A DNA stretch of 64,000 bases, taken from positions 246,501 through 310,500 of the forward strand of contig WPIO01000084.1 of assembly GCA_009760855.2 (NCBI GenBank), read 5' to 3'. Of the stretch, positions 38,238 to 53,400 are shown in pieces. Position 1 is the first letter of the stretch, and every line of letters begins with the position of its first letter. A program made the translations under genes and the position numbers. Under the pieces are notes generated by a model. That model was not told the DNA's origin. It did no database searches and saw nothing but the letters and a program-made list of their open reading frames with translations. The stretch comes from Cristatella mucedo. Its lineage: Eukaryota > Bryozoa > Phylactolaemata > Cristatellidae.

Positions 38238-41200
38238 ATGGCTGCACAGTGGGCAGTCAGCAACCAAAAAGTCATGCAAGGCATGCCAACCGTGGTGACT
38301 GCTGCCACGCTACCGTCTTCTGTTGGATTCATAGCTCGTCAGCAAAAAGCAATGAAAGTGTATGCACATGCTTGCTTCGCGTGGCAATGAATGCTTGACT
38401 ACAAAGTTTGTATTACACTTTGTTAGGGTTTATGCATATTATGTTCTTAGAAATAGACGTTCCGGTTAGTCGATTCTTCGTGCAAGAATATCAGATACAT
38501 GAATACTCAGCTTGTAAGAATCGCAGTTCTTCGGCCAATACGGGAATCTGCAGTATGCCCATATCCTTAATTAATATGGGAATGCTCTGCATACAAGAAT
38601 GCATATTTGCCGGCTTGAGCGTATTCTTATAAGCTGAGTTGACTGTACCCGTTATATCATGTGACTACAAATATGTATGCATGTTTAGCACTCAACTTTA
38701 TTCTGACATTCGCTCATATAAATTGATGTATAATTTTGTAATTTTGGCTATTGCTTACTCAGCAAACATGCTGAAGTTGGTGCTTGAGGGAAAAGACGAT
38801 GTAATGTTATTTGGGAATAGTGTTTACTCACCAGTCATTACGGGTTGCATATAACTCTGCTTAGTTTGAAGTTGGCCTCCAACTGTAGCTGCTTGACTTT
38901 GGGTCAATGTGCAGAACAGCAATAATAATAGTATACCAATAATATTAGCAATGATATAACACATTTGTGTAGCACCCAAAAGGAACTAAATTTCCTTCCA
39001 GTCAAGAAATGATGGTATGCAATGTTTCAATTTGAATTTAAGTGGATGATTTGAACATTGAAAATGCGGTATCAAATTTAGGTGGAACAGAGCATTCAAG
39101 TTTCTCCTCTAGTTTATTCTTGGCCTGTACTGGTAGAAGAAAATTATGCCCAGCTAGTGCATAGACTTCACCCAAGGCTCAAGTGAAAAGTAGCTCTTAG
39201 TGAGTCCTACTTGAAAATTAATTGACTGCAAGCCCGAACTAAATATAGTTTAGCTTTTTAGTAGGTCATTCATGTGAAGTGTTATTTCTAAAGAGTCACT
39301 GTTGATTTACGATGTCGAGGATTTGGTGAAGAAAAAAGCCAAATTACTTACCATTGGCCTTCTTGCAGGTGTTCTGCTTTCTATGGATAGCTACAGCCGT
39401 TTTTGTGTCTTGTCGGCTTCTAAAACAGCACCGAGTCGTCAATGCTTTAGTATTTGTGTGGTGTACATTTATGTTTAGGAATATACCTGAGTGCATGTAC
39501 TGTATGTGTGTTACAGCATGCATGCATGTGTGCACGTGTTTATGTTTTAGGTATCTCCTTCTGTATCCACAAAGCCGCTAAGACTATGTGGGAAGTTATG
39601 CAGGAGAGTTTTGTATAATGCACTCACAGCCTAAGAAGCTTTCGGTATGCATTCAGTAGCCAACACACTTTATCTCACGCAACAAAGAGTAAGTGGGAAG
39701 CATAGCAGAGTCAGGAGAGCAATTGAGGTAGTGAGTAGCATGAAAGTTGCAGCTCTGAACCGCTGGAAAGAATGAGCCACAGTCGTCGGGAGGAGAGTAG
39801 TTGTCGTTGCGTTCGAATCGTGGAAGCGAGTTCCACAGTCGAGGACCTGCAAAAAGCTAAAGCTTCTGTCGCCAACAGTCTTTAAGCGGCGGAATGGAAC
39901 AGCTAATTTATTATCCATACAGGATCTGAGGGCACGAGGAGGCTGAAACTGGTGCAGCAGTTCAGCTAGGTAGGGAGGAGCCAAGCCGTGGTGGGTGTGC
40001 CTTGTGGTGGGCAAGCCTTGAGGATCAGCTTAAGAACTTTGCTCTGATGTACATTTTGTATAGTATGTGTTTCTGCCATCAGTTCCGCTAGGCCTTGAGA
40101 ATCAAGTGTTGTTATGCCAAAGGGTTCTCAGTAGTGTACTCAAAACATAAGTGGCTTTCGATGTGCGATCGATTGCTAGAGCTACACATGCACACTGCAA
40201 AGACAGCTGAGAAGCTGAATTGGGTGGACAGTCGAGAAGTTAGTACCACAGAAGGAGCTGCGAAAGGCCGCTAGGCCAGTAGGGCCAGAGCAGGCAGCAG
40301 GAGAATAGACAACTTCATTTTGCTAAAAGAAATTGCTTAGTTGATGTTAGTGCCACCGTCTAGGGCGATCAGAGTACACTCAACTATCTCCACCAAAACT
40401 CAAGCAGAAGCTAGGGACAGCTAATTACAGCTAATTTGGGAGGGCATGAGGACAATACTGCTTTATCATTACTGCTATGCTGCAGGGAGCTAAGCCCATA
40501 AATGTCATGCAGTTGGTATTCTGCGGACAGTGCTAGCATCGCTGTAATTGACTTCCAATTTCAAATGGTTAAGGGCATATACTTAATACATCATGCTTTT
40601 TTACACTACATTGTAATGCTGTCCTGCCATTTGAAGTTTTGGGTAATTAACCTCTTTGCCAGTGTGCTCAGAAATCATCCTATTCTTTTTTTAGCCTGTC
40701 AACTCTACAGTGCATCACTGGTTTGTCTTTCATCATTATCAACACTGTACTCCTATGTTTGAGACGTCAAGACGCAGACTACATTGGGTCGGGAATATGG
40801 TGCGGTGCCCTTGTAAGCATATAAAACGATTGCGTTAGAGACTTCGCTTGCCTTTCGCCTATTCTTAATTTTTAATGATGCAGGGGATATGCTAAATAGT
40901 GTGAGATGTAGGGGCTTTTTCAAAGCCTGTTCGCTCAAAGTTCAGGGACCGTAATCTTGCTTTTATGTATGCCCAGTCTTCAGCTATATGTGAATTCTAA
41001 TAACAGATGAAGTAGCGACATACAAAGACAAAGGGCCAAAACAAGCCAGAAATCACTCGAGGTGTGCCAGTGATCAGTAGCAGCAAACCAAAGTGATCTG
41101 CAGCATCGAGCTACTTAAGTATATTGAGGTAGTAAGTACAGTCTACCTATCAGATCTATTGCTCCACCAGGCTAAGTATCGTACCACCCGTTTTTCCGAA

Positions 41201-44200
41201 TCTAACTGTTTACCTATAACTCGTACAAACCTCAAATCCTTTGGAGACCATGCCTTTAGTTCGTATGCTCCCAAAGCCTGGAACTCACTCCCGACTTTCA
41301 TCACGCCATCCCTGACTTGACTACATTTAAAAAGAAATTAAAAGCACACCTATTTATTACAGCATTTAGAGGGCCCCTGAGATTCGTCATTTATGTGCTA
41401 ATGCATGCTGACACTGAGCATGCTGCCACTAACCACACTTTCATGCTGACCCTGTGCATGTCAAACCCCAACCATGTTATTCTTTTTTTTTTATCGAGCA
41501 TGCTACCACTAACCATCCAATCATGTTTCCTTTGCAGCAAATGCAAAGCGCTTAGAAAGAGATTGAGTTCTCTGAGGCTGCTTGATTGTGTTCTTTTTAT
41601 TATTATTTTTCCACTCTGAAGCCACTTTGGAAAACTAGACATTAGCAAACTATTTCGGAGGGTGTATCAAAGAGCTAGCACAACTTCTTGCTTTAAATTT
41701 GTTGAAATTACCCGACGTCCTGTGGAAGAGATCGTCATACTGTGACTGAGGGACATTCAGGTCTCGATGTTCGGCTAACGAATGAGTAGGCACTATGATG
41801 CTGATGTCCAGGTCGAAAGCGACCTCTTACTTACTGCCTGACGTAGGTTTTGGCAAGGAAAAAATGTCAGGTCTTGCCGTTTTCTTCTTGTTATTCAGCC
41901 TGTGGAGGAATGATGTCAATAGTAGATATCTCTTTGGCAGCACCATATGGGCATAGAATATTGTTAGACTTGAGGTCTTAATGAGGACAGACTTGCTTAT
42001 ACTCCTGCGAAGATCATAAACATTCTCAATTCTGGTTAACAGCATATCTCCTGTCGAATCAGCTCGAAATCTAGGTGTCATATTCCAAAGCGACCTCTCG
42101 TTAGACGACCATATCAGCTCCACAGTCAAATCTGCCTATTTCCAGCTTCATAACATTGCTAAAATTCGGGCTTGTTTAGATAAGGATACCACGTGCAAGT
42201 TGGTCCATGCATTCATGACATCCCGTCTCGACTCCTGCAACTCACTGCTCGCTGGCCTACCGGCATGTGCGATCAGGCGATTGCAGCTGGTGCAAAACTC
42301 TGCAGCTAGGCTTGTCTGTCGTGAGCGTTGCAGTTGCCACATTACTCCACTTCTCGCCGACCTGCACTGGCTACCAGTCAAGCAACGGATTGACTTCAAG
42401 GTTTTGTCGCTCATTTTTGGGTCCCTTCATTCTATGGCTCCAGCCTATCTCTCCGACATACTCCCCCATCATGCCAAGCATCGCACCGCCTGCTTTTCGG
42501 AATCCAACAGTCTAGAAATACCTAGTACAAACCTTAAATCCTTTGGAGACCGTGCATTTAGTTCATATGCTCCTAAAGCCTGGAACTCCCTCCCGACCTG
42601 CGTCAGAACATCCCCTGACCTGATCACATTTAAAAGGAACTTAAAAACTCACCTATTTAGGACAGCATTTAGTGGGTCCCTGTGCTTCGTCCTTCACGTG
42701 CTTGTGCGTGCTGACACTGTGAATGCTGCCACTAACCACATTTGCATGCTGACCCTATGCATGTCACCCTTAACCATATTATTCATTTTGTTTGTTTTTC
42801 AAGCATTATTTTACTTACCATTCAATTGCATTTCCCTTTGCAGCAAATGTAAAGCGCCTAGAAAGAGATTAAGCTCTCTGGGGGCGCTTTATCGAGTACA
42901 TTATTATTATTATTAACAAATCCATGTCAACATATCATGTTGACATGTTTTCCTTTAATGTTCACTCTTATTATACATCATTTCTGGGTTGTGCTTCTCA
43001 GTGAGTGAGTATTATTTCGTTTGCCACTTTTTTTTGCTCGAGGTACGGACATTTCTCTCCCCTCCCCCGACGTCCCCCCTCCGACATCCCCCCCCCGACA
43101 TCCCCCGTAGTACATCCCCCTGGGGTAGGACATTCCCTCCGCTCCCGTATGGAAATGCCATGATATAAACTGTCTTGTTTACATATCTTGTAAAAATATT
43201 ATGTAGTATATAATATAAAACCTATTCCTACGTTATAGTAATTAGAAATTCGCTCGCTTTTGCCCTGCTTTTCGGCAGACCACCAGGTGCAAGCTCAAAG
43301 CTCTGCTCAGGGCGACCAGCAGCAGACGCTCTCGGCAGCAGCCGCAAGTATGTTGTAGCAGTATCCTCGGCCGATGCCGCCCCTCCCGACATCGGCACCG
43401 CCGGCTACCACCCGTCCAAACCTCTGCCGCCACCACAGTCGTTTGTGACAGCATTTATTGGATTTAGTGGGTCCGTATGATTCGTTCTGCCGGCGACCTC
43501 GGTTCGTTAACTGGATTCACTTTGCTATCGAGTCACAGCTTATACTGAGTTGATTTTATTTCAATAGAGCATGAACTTCATTTTATCATGTATATATATA
43601 TATATATATATATATCTGTATTCTTAGTTATACATTGATCAACATAGGGGGAAATGTCCTACTACGGGGAAATATGGGGGAAATGTCCTAGGGTCCACCA
43701 GGGGGAAGTGTGGGGGTAAATGTCCTAAAATCTTTTGCTGTACCTTCCCTTACAGTGGAAATGGAGCCGGTCTTTGTTCCTACACAGTCTCTGGAAATGT
43801 CCTTGAATACTGAAGCTTTACCATAGGCTACAGTAATGAAGGCACATTAGCCTCGTGAAGCATATTCATGGATGATTGGCTTAGAATGAAGCTGCTCACG
43901 CAGTCCACTGACTCGGCGAGTCAACAGGTACAGGTGCTGCTGCTGAAAGCCAAGAATTCTCTTTCATTACTTCGATCGTAATTTTAATGACTGTTCTGTC
44001 ATTTCAACGTCTAACGTGGCCTTCAGTTTCAGTTTTGTAAGTTTGGAAGTTTTTGGGAAGTTGCATTGTAAGAAATACCACATTATAGATAGTTTTTTGA
44101 CGATCTTCCTGTAAGAATTAATCAAATCTGTATTGCTGAACGAAAAGCAGGTTATTTGTCCCTTGCTGTTTCGCCTGTTTGTTCATGATGGTAGTGAAGC

Positions 44201-47200
44201 TTGTATGTTTCAGCGATTCCATGCGGTTCAGGCATAAGGTGCTCAGAAAAGGGCCTTCATGAGCTCAATAATATCTTATCAGCAGGCTTGGCCGGTGATG
44301 AAAGGTCTCTTACCAATGCATATATCTTAGCTCCGATCGAACTAATGAATAATGCAGTATAGTAATTTGCCGTTATCGCTCGTAGCTGAACCTGCCGTTT
44401 GAATATATCCAGGTACTCTCTGAATGCTTGTTCTTCCTCGTCTAACTAGCTAAACCTTCTTAAATTTTCATGGGCCAGTGACAAACCCCATTCTCGATGC
44501 CACTGATAAAACCGTGTCTCTCACAGTAAAGGCGATTGAGAAAATAGCCGTTTATCTTGGACCAAAGGAAACTGGGCCAGAGGGGCCGCTAGGCTGGCCG
44601 GAGCACCTATAAAGTACCTGAGTCGGTTTTCTGTGATCTGCAGGAGACGACTGGTGCTTAAGCAAAATGGGCAGACCAAACCGGTGGAGAACGTAATCGT
44701 TTTGCAGTGTGATAACACGACTGAAATTATTGGCAATGTCAAAGTGCTGCCGATCTCTCTTTGTCATTTACTCTACCTAGTGGCTGTTTTATCCATCTCC
44801 CTCTTTCTCTCTATCTCTCCATGTATTTCTGGGCCATTTTGTCGGCCTATCTTCATATTTTTCTGTGTTACTCTTTCAACCTCTATCACACTCAGCACTG
44901 TCTGTCTCGCTTTTTCTCTGCTCCGTCGCATCTCTCAGTCTCTCTTCTCTTTCTTTATGTATTTCTATACTGTGTGTTTTGCCGCCTGACTTGAACTCGA
45001 TAGCTAAACCACTCATCAACAATTGCACTTTGACCTGTTATTCTGGTAGCAGCCTGCTCATTCTAACTGATTGCACTACGTGATTAAGTAAAGATGGCCT
45101 GGTTCAACAGCTTTGGGTTATATGTCAGCGGTCGTCACTCGTGCTTGTAGTGGGCAATAAATAATTGCTTGCTGAAGAATTCAAATTTACTACCCGGGTC
45201 GTGAGTTGCATGTTATCCAAGTTGTCTCCAGAGTTCCTTTTTGACCTACAGGGTACTGATGGCAGGAATGAACGGAGGCAAAAATAGCATATCAGACCAC
45301 TGTCGAGTTTAGTTCTACAATCCACCACGTGTATAAAAAATTGCTGCCATGTCATTAACAAAATTTAGATCTTGTCTGAAAAGGCCAGATGTCAATGGCT
45401 GCTATTACTCGTGCAGCAGACTAGCTTATCTCGTTTCCCCTAAAGCTGAAAAATATTTGTGCTTCAGGTCCAAATTCTAATATTTTGGCTTATGGGTCTT
45501 ATAACAGGAAAAATGAAAATGTGCGTGCTCTTTGTGACCCAGGTCGCGGGTTCTAATCTTGCAGTGGGTGACTCTTTATTGTCTCTCTGCAAGTGGTAAT
45601 GATAGGTGATAGGGTTCCTCTGCCACTACAAAAATGAGGCCATTGAATCTGCTAGCATTTTTCGTCTTATATTATTACTTGAATGCAACTTGTCCGTATT
45701 CGAAATGTACGGTCGCATCAATCTGTGCAAATGCTCAAGATGGTTTCGATCGTTTCCTGCAGTTTCCAGAGTAAATTAACGCAACCCAGCTGTACACTAT
45801 ATGAGCATCTTTCATACTGCCCTGCTTTACTGCAATCTGACGGCAGTTCCTAATTCTTTTGCAGTGTTTAGTTTCTGGAATCCTGGGCCTCGTTGCTGCT
45901 AAAAGAAACCGTGCTGGTTTGGTAAGGTTTGATTGCTATCAGAAAAGTGATGTCACTTGGATTGCGTACCAATGAAAATTCGCAGATGTAGCCTACTGGC
46001 CTCCTCAGCTAATTATTGAGACCTATCTGGCACTCTCCATCTCATTAGCTGTTTTTAGTTGTGAATTTGCCAGATGCTGCTGCGTATTAACAAGTGTTTC
46101 AGTAAGTGTAGGAACGATGCGAAGCTGACCGGACAAAGTTTTATGTTAAGCATGGTGTATCTATGTAGTGCCAAAGACTGCTGCATCATCAAAATTTCAC
46201 GAAAATGCATAACGTAATGGAAAAATGCTCTACTGCTAAACTAAATCTACCCAAAAATTTGCATCTGAATGAAATTAATGACTTTAAAATCAATGCACGT
46301 TGAAAGAAACTACGGTTGACAGTTGCTTGTTGCCCAATTAATGACAGCAGTATCAACTTGAAAGGACACCTGCATCACTTTGTATTACCCAGAAGAATGA
46401 GTATAATGTAAGTGCTACTGAAGACCAATTTTTGGTCTTGTGGGCCGTATTTATCGACAAGCCTAGGAAGTTCAGATTGATACCACGTTATAGCAGGATC
46501 TGCATAGCGATTTCTTCAAGCAGCAAATTCACTCGGAAGATACCGCATTTAATCCGTAAAAACCAGTAGTTTCAAGCTTTAGGCTACACTGCTGCCCTTG
46601 CTCTGACCCACATGCTTACAAGGTCCCTCATATTATTAGCCTGACAGACTGTTCTAGTCAATCACTTGACGATAGGACATTGTCTGCCACCTATATTCTC
46701 TGTAATAATACTAATAATACTAATAATAATGCACTTAATAGAGCATCCTCAGAGAATCTTTCTAGGTGCTTTACATTTGCTGCGAAGGGAAATGCAATTG
46801 AATTGTGAGTAATATCATGCTTGATAAACAACACGAATAAAATGGTTAGGGGTAATTCTTTTCCGAAGCTCGTTTGATAGACTAAGTCCTTATAGTCAGT
46901 CAAGGAAGGCTTGAGAAGATGTTATTTAGTATGGAATTGTAGCTATTAATGATAAGGTAAGCAAGCAGTAAATCTGTAGGATCGATGATGCTCGAAAAAC
47001 AAAATGAGCATGTTCAAACTATAAACTACGTACGTGTAAAGCACTGGAGGAACTCTTTAATCAGGCTGTATTTTGAATCAGCTGGCAACTGCACTACTAA
47101 CTCACATGCTCTGTTTCTTCCTCTTTTTCTGCCTTGGTTTCAGAGCACCCAGTGTTCTGATACCGCTATCTCAACGTGGATCTAGGAATTATGGTAGTGC

Positions 47201-47908
47201 TGGCCTGTATGCATCTTTTGAAATATCTTTTTTGTAAACGAATAAATTCTATGCTGAAAGTTCATTAACATGGTTTTGACACTTTCTGCTGGCGGATTTC
47301 TGGTATGCTTAAGCCTTTGCGAGCACCTGCACAGCTTTCTGTTTGTGGTTCACTGTTTCTATACATCTTTACCGTGTACGAATGTTGCATAGTGAAATTG
47401 AATTCTTCAAATTCAAACATTACCTGGAAACATCATTGAATAGGATACAATGGATTAGTACCTGCCACCAGATTATTTTTGCCCTATTCTCTTCTTTTTT
47501 CACAGGCTTTGGCTGCCCTATATATGCCTGTGCTGTGCATTTTAGATAATTTCGACTATGGTCATGAGCATTATCAGCTGTTCACTACTGATCGTTGTCA
47601 TAGGAGGGACTTCAATTGGAATGGCTGCTAAACCTATTGACTGTGATGTCCGTTACGGGGACGACCCATACTATTGTTTTAGTCAGGTGAGGGCAAGTCG
47701 TATTGGTATTAATGTGTCGTCAACCTAAGGAATTTTTGCGCAGTAATAGCCCAAAGTAGTTACATTATTTCTTGCCTCAATGGTCAATCAGTACAGTGCC
47801 TGCATTTAGATAACTATTTGGCATTTTCTTGCTCATTGAAATCAAGACTTAAATATTTCATTCCAATTGACAGTGTGTAGCATATGATCCCTACTGTAGT
47901 GCTGCCGT

Positions 47909-47973
<65 letters not shown>

Positions 47974-50464
47974 TTCTGGGTGTAACAGTATTGTCTAATT
48001 GCTATTTTGCTTACACTTGCTGCATTTTTATTGTGGTCTATTCTTGTGCATTGCTTTTGTTTACTGGTCTATACCTGTCCATTGTTATTCATTTATTTTA
48101 AATTGCAGTTTCGCATTACATTTTTTTCAGTTGTATTTATGCTGGAGCTTTTGAATAGTAATGATAATATTTTTTTACAGCACCTCAGGAGAAATAAATC
48201 CCTTTCTAGGCAATGTTCATGTGCTGTAAAAGAACATGTCAATTCGTTAGTCATTACATGCACAGTATTTGTGAGTATAAGCACACCGAGGACAGTTAAC
48301 ACCGACCCAGCTACAGGTTGAATATTGGGCATATTTTTAAATGTCAAGTACGGTTGTCGTGATGTCAGTTGGAATTGAGTTTAGGCTTAGGGAGCATGTG
48401 AACTAATAGCATTGTCACAGCAAGATTTGAGGTTACAGGTGCAGCTAAAATAATTGAGTCGGAAGTGCAGGGGAAACAATTTGGGGGTAGTTTTGATAGG
48501 TAGGCTGGAGCTAAAAAATATAGGGACCTTTAGGTGAGTGAAAAACCTCTGAATTCGATGGGCTCCTTGGCAGGAGCCAGTGCAGGTCGGCGAGAAGTGG
48601 TGTAATTCGGCAACTATGGTGCTTACTTATTACAGCCGAGCACAGCTGCAGGGTTTTGCACCAACTCTAAGTGCCTCATTGCACAGGCCTGAAGACCTAC
48701 AGCCAGTTAGCTACAGAAGTCGAGATTGGATGTCATCAATGCTTGCACCAGCTTGGATACAGTAATCCTGTCTAAGCAGGCCTGAGTTTTTGAACTGTTA
48801 CATAGCTGAAAGTGGGCAAACTAGACTTAAGCTGATGTGGTCGTTTAGAGAAAGGTTATTTTGGAGCAGGACACCCAGACATCATGCAGATACTATCGAG
48901 ATATGCTGGTACGGCTGATTTCGAACGTTGATCACTTCAATTTCCGTCATTCAATTCGAGACAGTTTTCTGCCATCCTAGTGCAACTGTCAGTAATACAT
49001 GCAGCAAATGAGTTATGGGAGTTTACAGTACGGGGAGGCAGGGAGGAATTAAAGCACAGGTACAGTTGAGTGTCAACTGCATAGAAATGAAAGCCTACTT
49101 GTGCTGTGCTATTACATTAAAAAGAGGTAGAGAATAAATACTTAAAAGAAGAAGACCGAGCACAGATCACTGGGGTAACAATAGTATTAATAAATTTGAT
49201 ACAGCACCCTCAGAAAACGCAATCTCTTTCTAGGCACTTTGCATTTACTGGGTACCCCCCATACCACGGATAACTGCTGCCTGCTGACATAAATGTTTCG
49301 AAGTCTACCACTTCGATAGAACCTAAACAGTTGCAGTGCAGTGCCAGTAATGCTCTGTGAGATGAAAAGTGTCCACGGAGGACTTGGTGATGATACATAG
49401 TTTCAAATGCTATCGAAAGATAAATAAAAACATGCAGAGAGACTTGGCCTAAGTCTATATTCCTGAGGTCATTCTACACCAGAATCAATCCCGTTTCTAT
49501 GGAGTGATAAGCTTTTCAACCTGATTGCAACCTGATTGCAACCTGATTGTAACTTGCTTGCTAGGTTTGCAGTTTCTATGTAAGAGTTTTGTATAGTGCG
49601 CTCACAGCCTAAGCGGCTTTCGGTACGCATTCGGTAGCCAATAGACTTCATTTCAAGCAACAAAGAGAAAGTGGGTAGTATGGCAGAGTCGGAAGAGCGG
49701 CTAAGGCAGTAACATGGAAGTAGCAGCTCAGGACGGCTGGAAAGAAAGTCCATAGTCGGCAGCACGAGAGTAGTTGTAAGGTGCGTAAGAATTGTGGGAG
49801 TGAGTTCCACAGTCTAGGACCTGCAGAGCAAAAGCTTCTGTCGTCAACGGTCTCTAAGCGTAGGAATGGAACAGCCAACTTGTTGTCCATAGAGGACCCG
49901 AGGGCAGCACGGGAAGGCTGAAACTGATGTGGGAGCATTAATTGGCCACAGATGAGCCGAGTGGCTATCACCCTGATTCCAGCAGGCAATTAAGGATTTC
50001 TTGTTGCTAGACTCATGACTTGAGCAGTGAAGTGCAAACACCTTATCCGTGGGTTATGTTGGCTATGCAGTCTTCTCTGTATATGGCCTTCTTAAGCTTT
50101 GGAGTACACATATGCTTGAGTGTCTGCTTATTGATGACATTGACTCACTGCTTGGATTATCCTACCGTGTATAAAAAGCTAACTAGCCATGCGAAGCAAA
50201 TCTAGGAAAAAGAAAATCGTCAATATTTAAAGTAATCGTATTGTTAGCGTTTTTGCCCATCAAGAATGCCGGGCATCGAAGCAAAACCACCATGCTGTCC
50301 AGATCTTCGGCTAGAGTTTCGGGAAGACTAAGAGTTTCTGGACACCAGAGCTAATCTTGCCGACTCCTAGATGTTCATGTACATTCCATAATAGATCACC
50401 AATGTAGTTAGGAATCGAGTTTTTGAAGAAAAAAAAACATTTTAGACGAGCTTATCCCCTTTTC

Positions 50465-50498
<34 letters not shown>

Positions 50499-53400
50499 TT
50501 AATACACTTGATAAAGTGCCCTCAGAGAACTCAATCTCTTTCTAGGCGCTTTACGTTTGCTGCAATGGAAACACGATCGAATGGTGAGTGGTATCATGCT
50601 TGATAAACAACATGAATAACATGGTTAGGGTTGACAGCATGCAAGTGTGGTTAGTGGCAGCATGCACAGTGTCAGCATGCATAAGCACATAAAGGACGAA
50701 TCGCAGGGACCTACTAAATGCTGTCATAAGTAGGTTCCTACACCTCATCCCAACCACCACAATAGAATGAACAAGTTTCTACTTGGGCTCCGTCATCACC
50801 AGCAGCTGCCGGCGCTTTTGAATCATCTCTCGTAGCAGTAATGTCCATGACCACAGTCTCAGCTTGAGCCGACCCTTACATGCAGTTTCTACTTGATAGT
50901 ACTTTGATGCTTTGCCAGCCATAGTATAATGTGCTTTCGATTCTACTTGTAATCTCTATTGTATAGTGTCATTTCGAAGTGAAACGGACATGCTTTCCCT
51001 TTAATTGGGGATTTTGGGTAGACGTGGTATCTTTTTCTAAATACGGAAATAATCTTCGCACCTAAGCCTTGCATAGATCCAGATGTGAAACTGCTTTCGA
51101 AGATCACTCGGCACAGAGGCAACTCATTCACTTTTTATCGTTCATAGCTACTGTTTTCTAGTGTGCACCCGTACAATTTGTTAAGGGGTTCCTTATTGTT
51201 CGCGGCTCGTTTAGGGGATAGGTTTTTAATAGGATTCTTTTGCTGGCAACATACTAAATATGGATGTTTCTGTACTTGCATCCACGAATGTGTGCATTAG
51301 GCCTAGCCAATGGTGTGCAGCTTATCATCCAAGAGCTTTGGCCGTTCGTCAGGCAGGTGAAGTATGTATGCCAGCTCCTGGACTAGGCGGGTTAGTGGTG
51401 TACTTTGCTTGTAATTCCTATGATGCCAGTAGTGTAGGGCTGGCCGCAATATTGCCCCAGCATCGCTTGGCTAGTAGAATTTAGAATGAACCTTAGAATG
51501 AACCTGATATTATTGAATAAGTAAAATTGTTCCGGGCCGAAAGGCTACCAGGCCGAAGTATTAGAGTAACATCTTTGATCAAACAGACCAGTTTTTGCAG
51601 CTAGAGGCTCTAATCGGACGATACTAAAAACTTCACAATTAAGAGTTCAGTTTCAATGAATGCAGTTGGGTTTTTCAAACGGTGATGGTTTTGCAGGATG
51701 TTAATAACTCGCCCCTGCATTCTTAGGCTTCATAATTAGCTGTAGTTAGGTAGAGAGATTGGGGAGAGAGGCCGACAGGCAGACAAGAGTCAGAGAGAAC
51801 GGCAGACAGAAAGATGTATAGAGGGTAAGAGACCGGAGAGAAAGGGAGACCTAGTTTATACGCCCACCCACAGAAGGAGATCACCTTGTGACAAAGACAG
51901 CATCATGCTTTTATCATTTTTGTGCTTCCATAAGCATTGCTGCTTCATGATGCTCACATGTAATACATTTATTTTTGCTAATTCGCAGGGAAAATTTCCT
52001 GGATATGTGGCAGCCGACAGCCTGATGATTATCTTTGCGATCGCCGAGTTTGTCGTGACTCTGTGGACGTCCATACTTTGCTGCAAAGGAGTGTGCTCAA
52101 GCTGCTGTGGTCCAATTCCCTACGGATACAATATACAGGTACTTTAGCCCGGTCAAGAGTGCTAAAAAAATCTTACAGTTTAGCACTTTTAATATTTAAG
52201 AACCTTCCAGTTTAGCACATCGAATATTTGAGTATCCTTGTGATGGCGTGCTAGTTTCCAAAATCCAGCCTAGTTGGCCACTTAAAAATTCGTGTTGATG
52301 CGATGCTGTTAATCTATGAGCTTTTTTTTACGAATGTGGGTTCCTTATATTTTGTGGTATTCTACATATCCATTTGTCTTAAATACTTATCTGAAGATAA
52401 TTTAGTTTTTTCAATACTTTACACACGTTTTTAGTCAGGCAAGTTGAACTTCAAAGCTTAAATATTCTGCTTGGGGGGTCGGAGCATTTTTTTTAGCAAT
52501 ACAACGAACCTAAGGGCAGTGCTACGCCATTAAAGTACTTGTTTTTACGAGTCATTGTGCGTTGCTGATGCAGTGTCACACTCATTCGGCTGACCTGAGC
52601 CCATAGAACTTTTTTGGGACGACGCCGGCAGGCAGGTGTTCAACTACACCAGTAGCCGAGATTTTCAGTAAAATTTAGGCTCCATGGAACACTAGAAGAA
52701 AAAACAAGGAGCTTGTGGTCCCTATGCCTGGTCAGATGAGGGTTGTTATACAGAATCGTGGTGGGGTGAAGTAGCATGGTGGGCATTCACACCAACAGCA
52801 CACATGTTTGTCTTTGGGCTGTCCATAAATGTTTGTCATGTGGTACGTGCAACTTTTGTATGTCTAGCATCCTAGGTAATCCTTTTCTACTGGCTGGTCT
52901 ACGTCCTATGGATATGGATATGAAGCTGAGTTGGTAAGTACAGACTTTGTTTCATGTCTAGATCTTCTAGAACCTCAAGGCCTATAATAAAGTTGCCTTG
53001 ATCTTTAAGGTTGACTCAGTATGCTTCATTTAAAATGCAGTTGCTGGTGTTGCATGTGTTGATAAGGCAACGAGGCATGCACAACCAAATTCTTGCTGTC
53101 GACTGTTGTAATTAAGAAAAAGGTACGATTGCTTTGGGGCGATCCCCTTGTAACAGTATCTGATGCCAACGACATCTGCCTGACATGATGATGCTGGTGG
53201 TTTTGATCTAGTTCATAAAACTAAGGCCACTGATTCGATGTCATTTTTTATACTAAATTGCTATGACTAGCAAGATAGGGATTCAAACTGGGGGCCCATG
53301 CTTTTTAAGCATTAATTAATGTAGCTGAAATAATCTGTGACTTATTTTATTACTTCTATTTATATTGCTGAAATCATATATGACTGGTCTTTGATAACTA

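Noticed and set aside
39354-39581. 75-codon hydrophobic frame after acceptor TTCTTGCAG, considered as a tetraspan exon
   Set aside because: The phase does not fit between the exons at 38359 and 40695, which already join directly with matching phase.
43043-43732. GGGGGAAATGTCC arrays as NF-kB enhancer sites
   Set aside because: The motif only loosely resembles the 10 bp kappaB site, and the arrays mark the ends of a dispersed element, which is the simpler reading.
44633-44989. 118-codon frame ending in a hydrophobic stretch, considered as TM1 of the tetraspan
   Set aside because: The hydrophobic part comes from a T/C-rich run, and the true TM1 exon with matching phases was found at 40695-40812.
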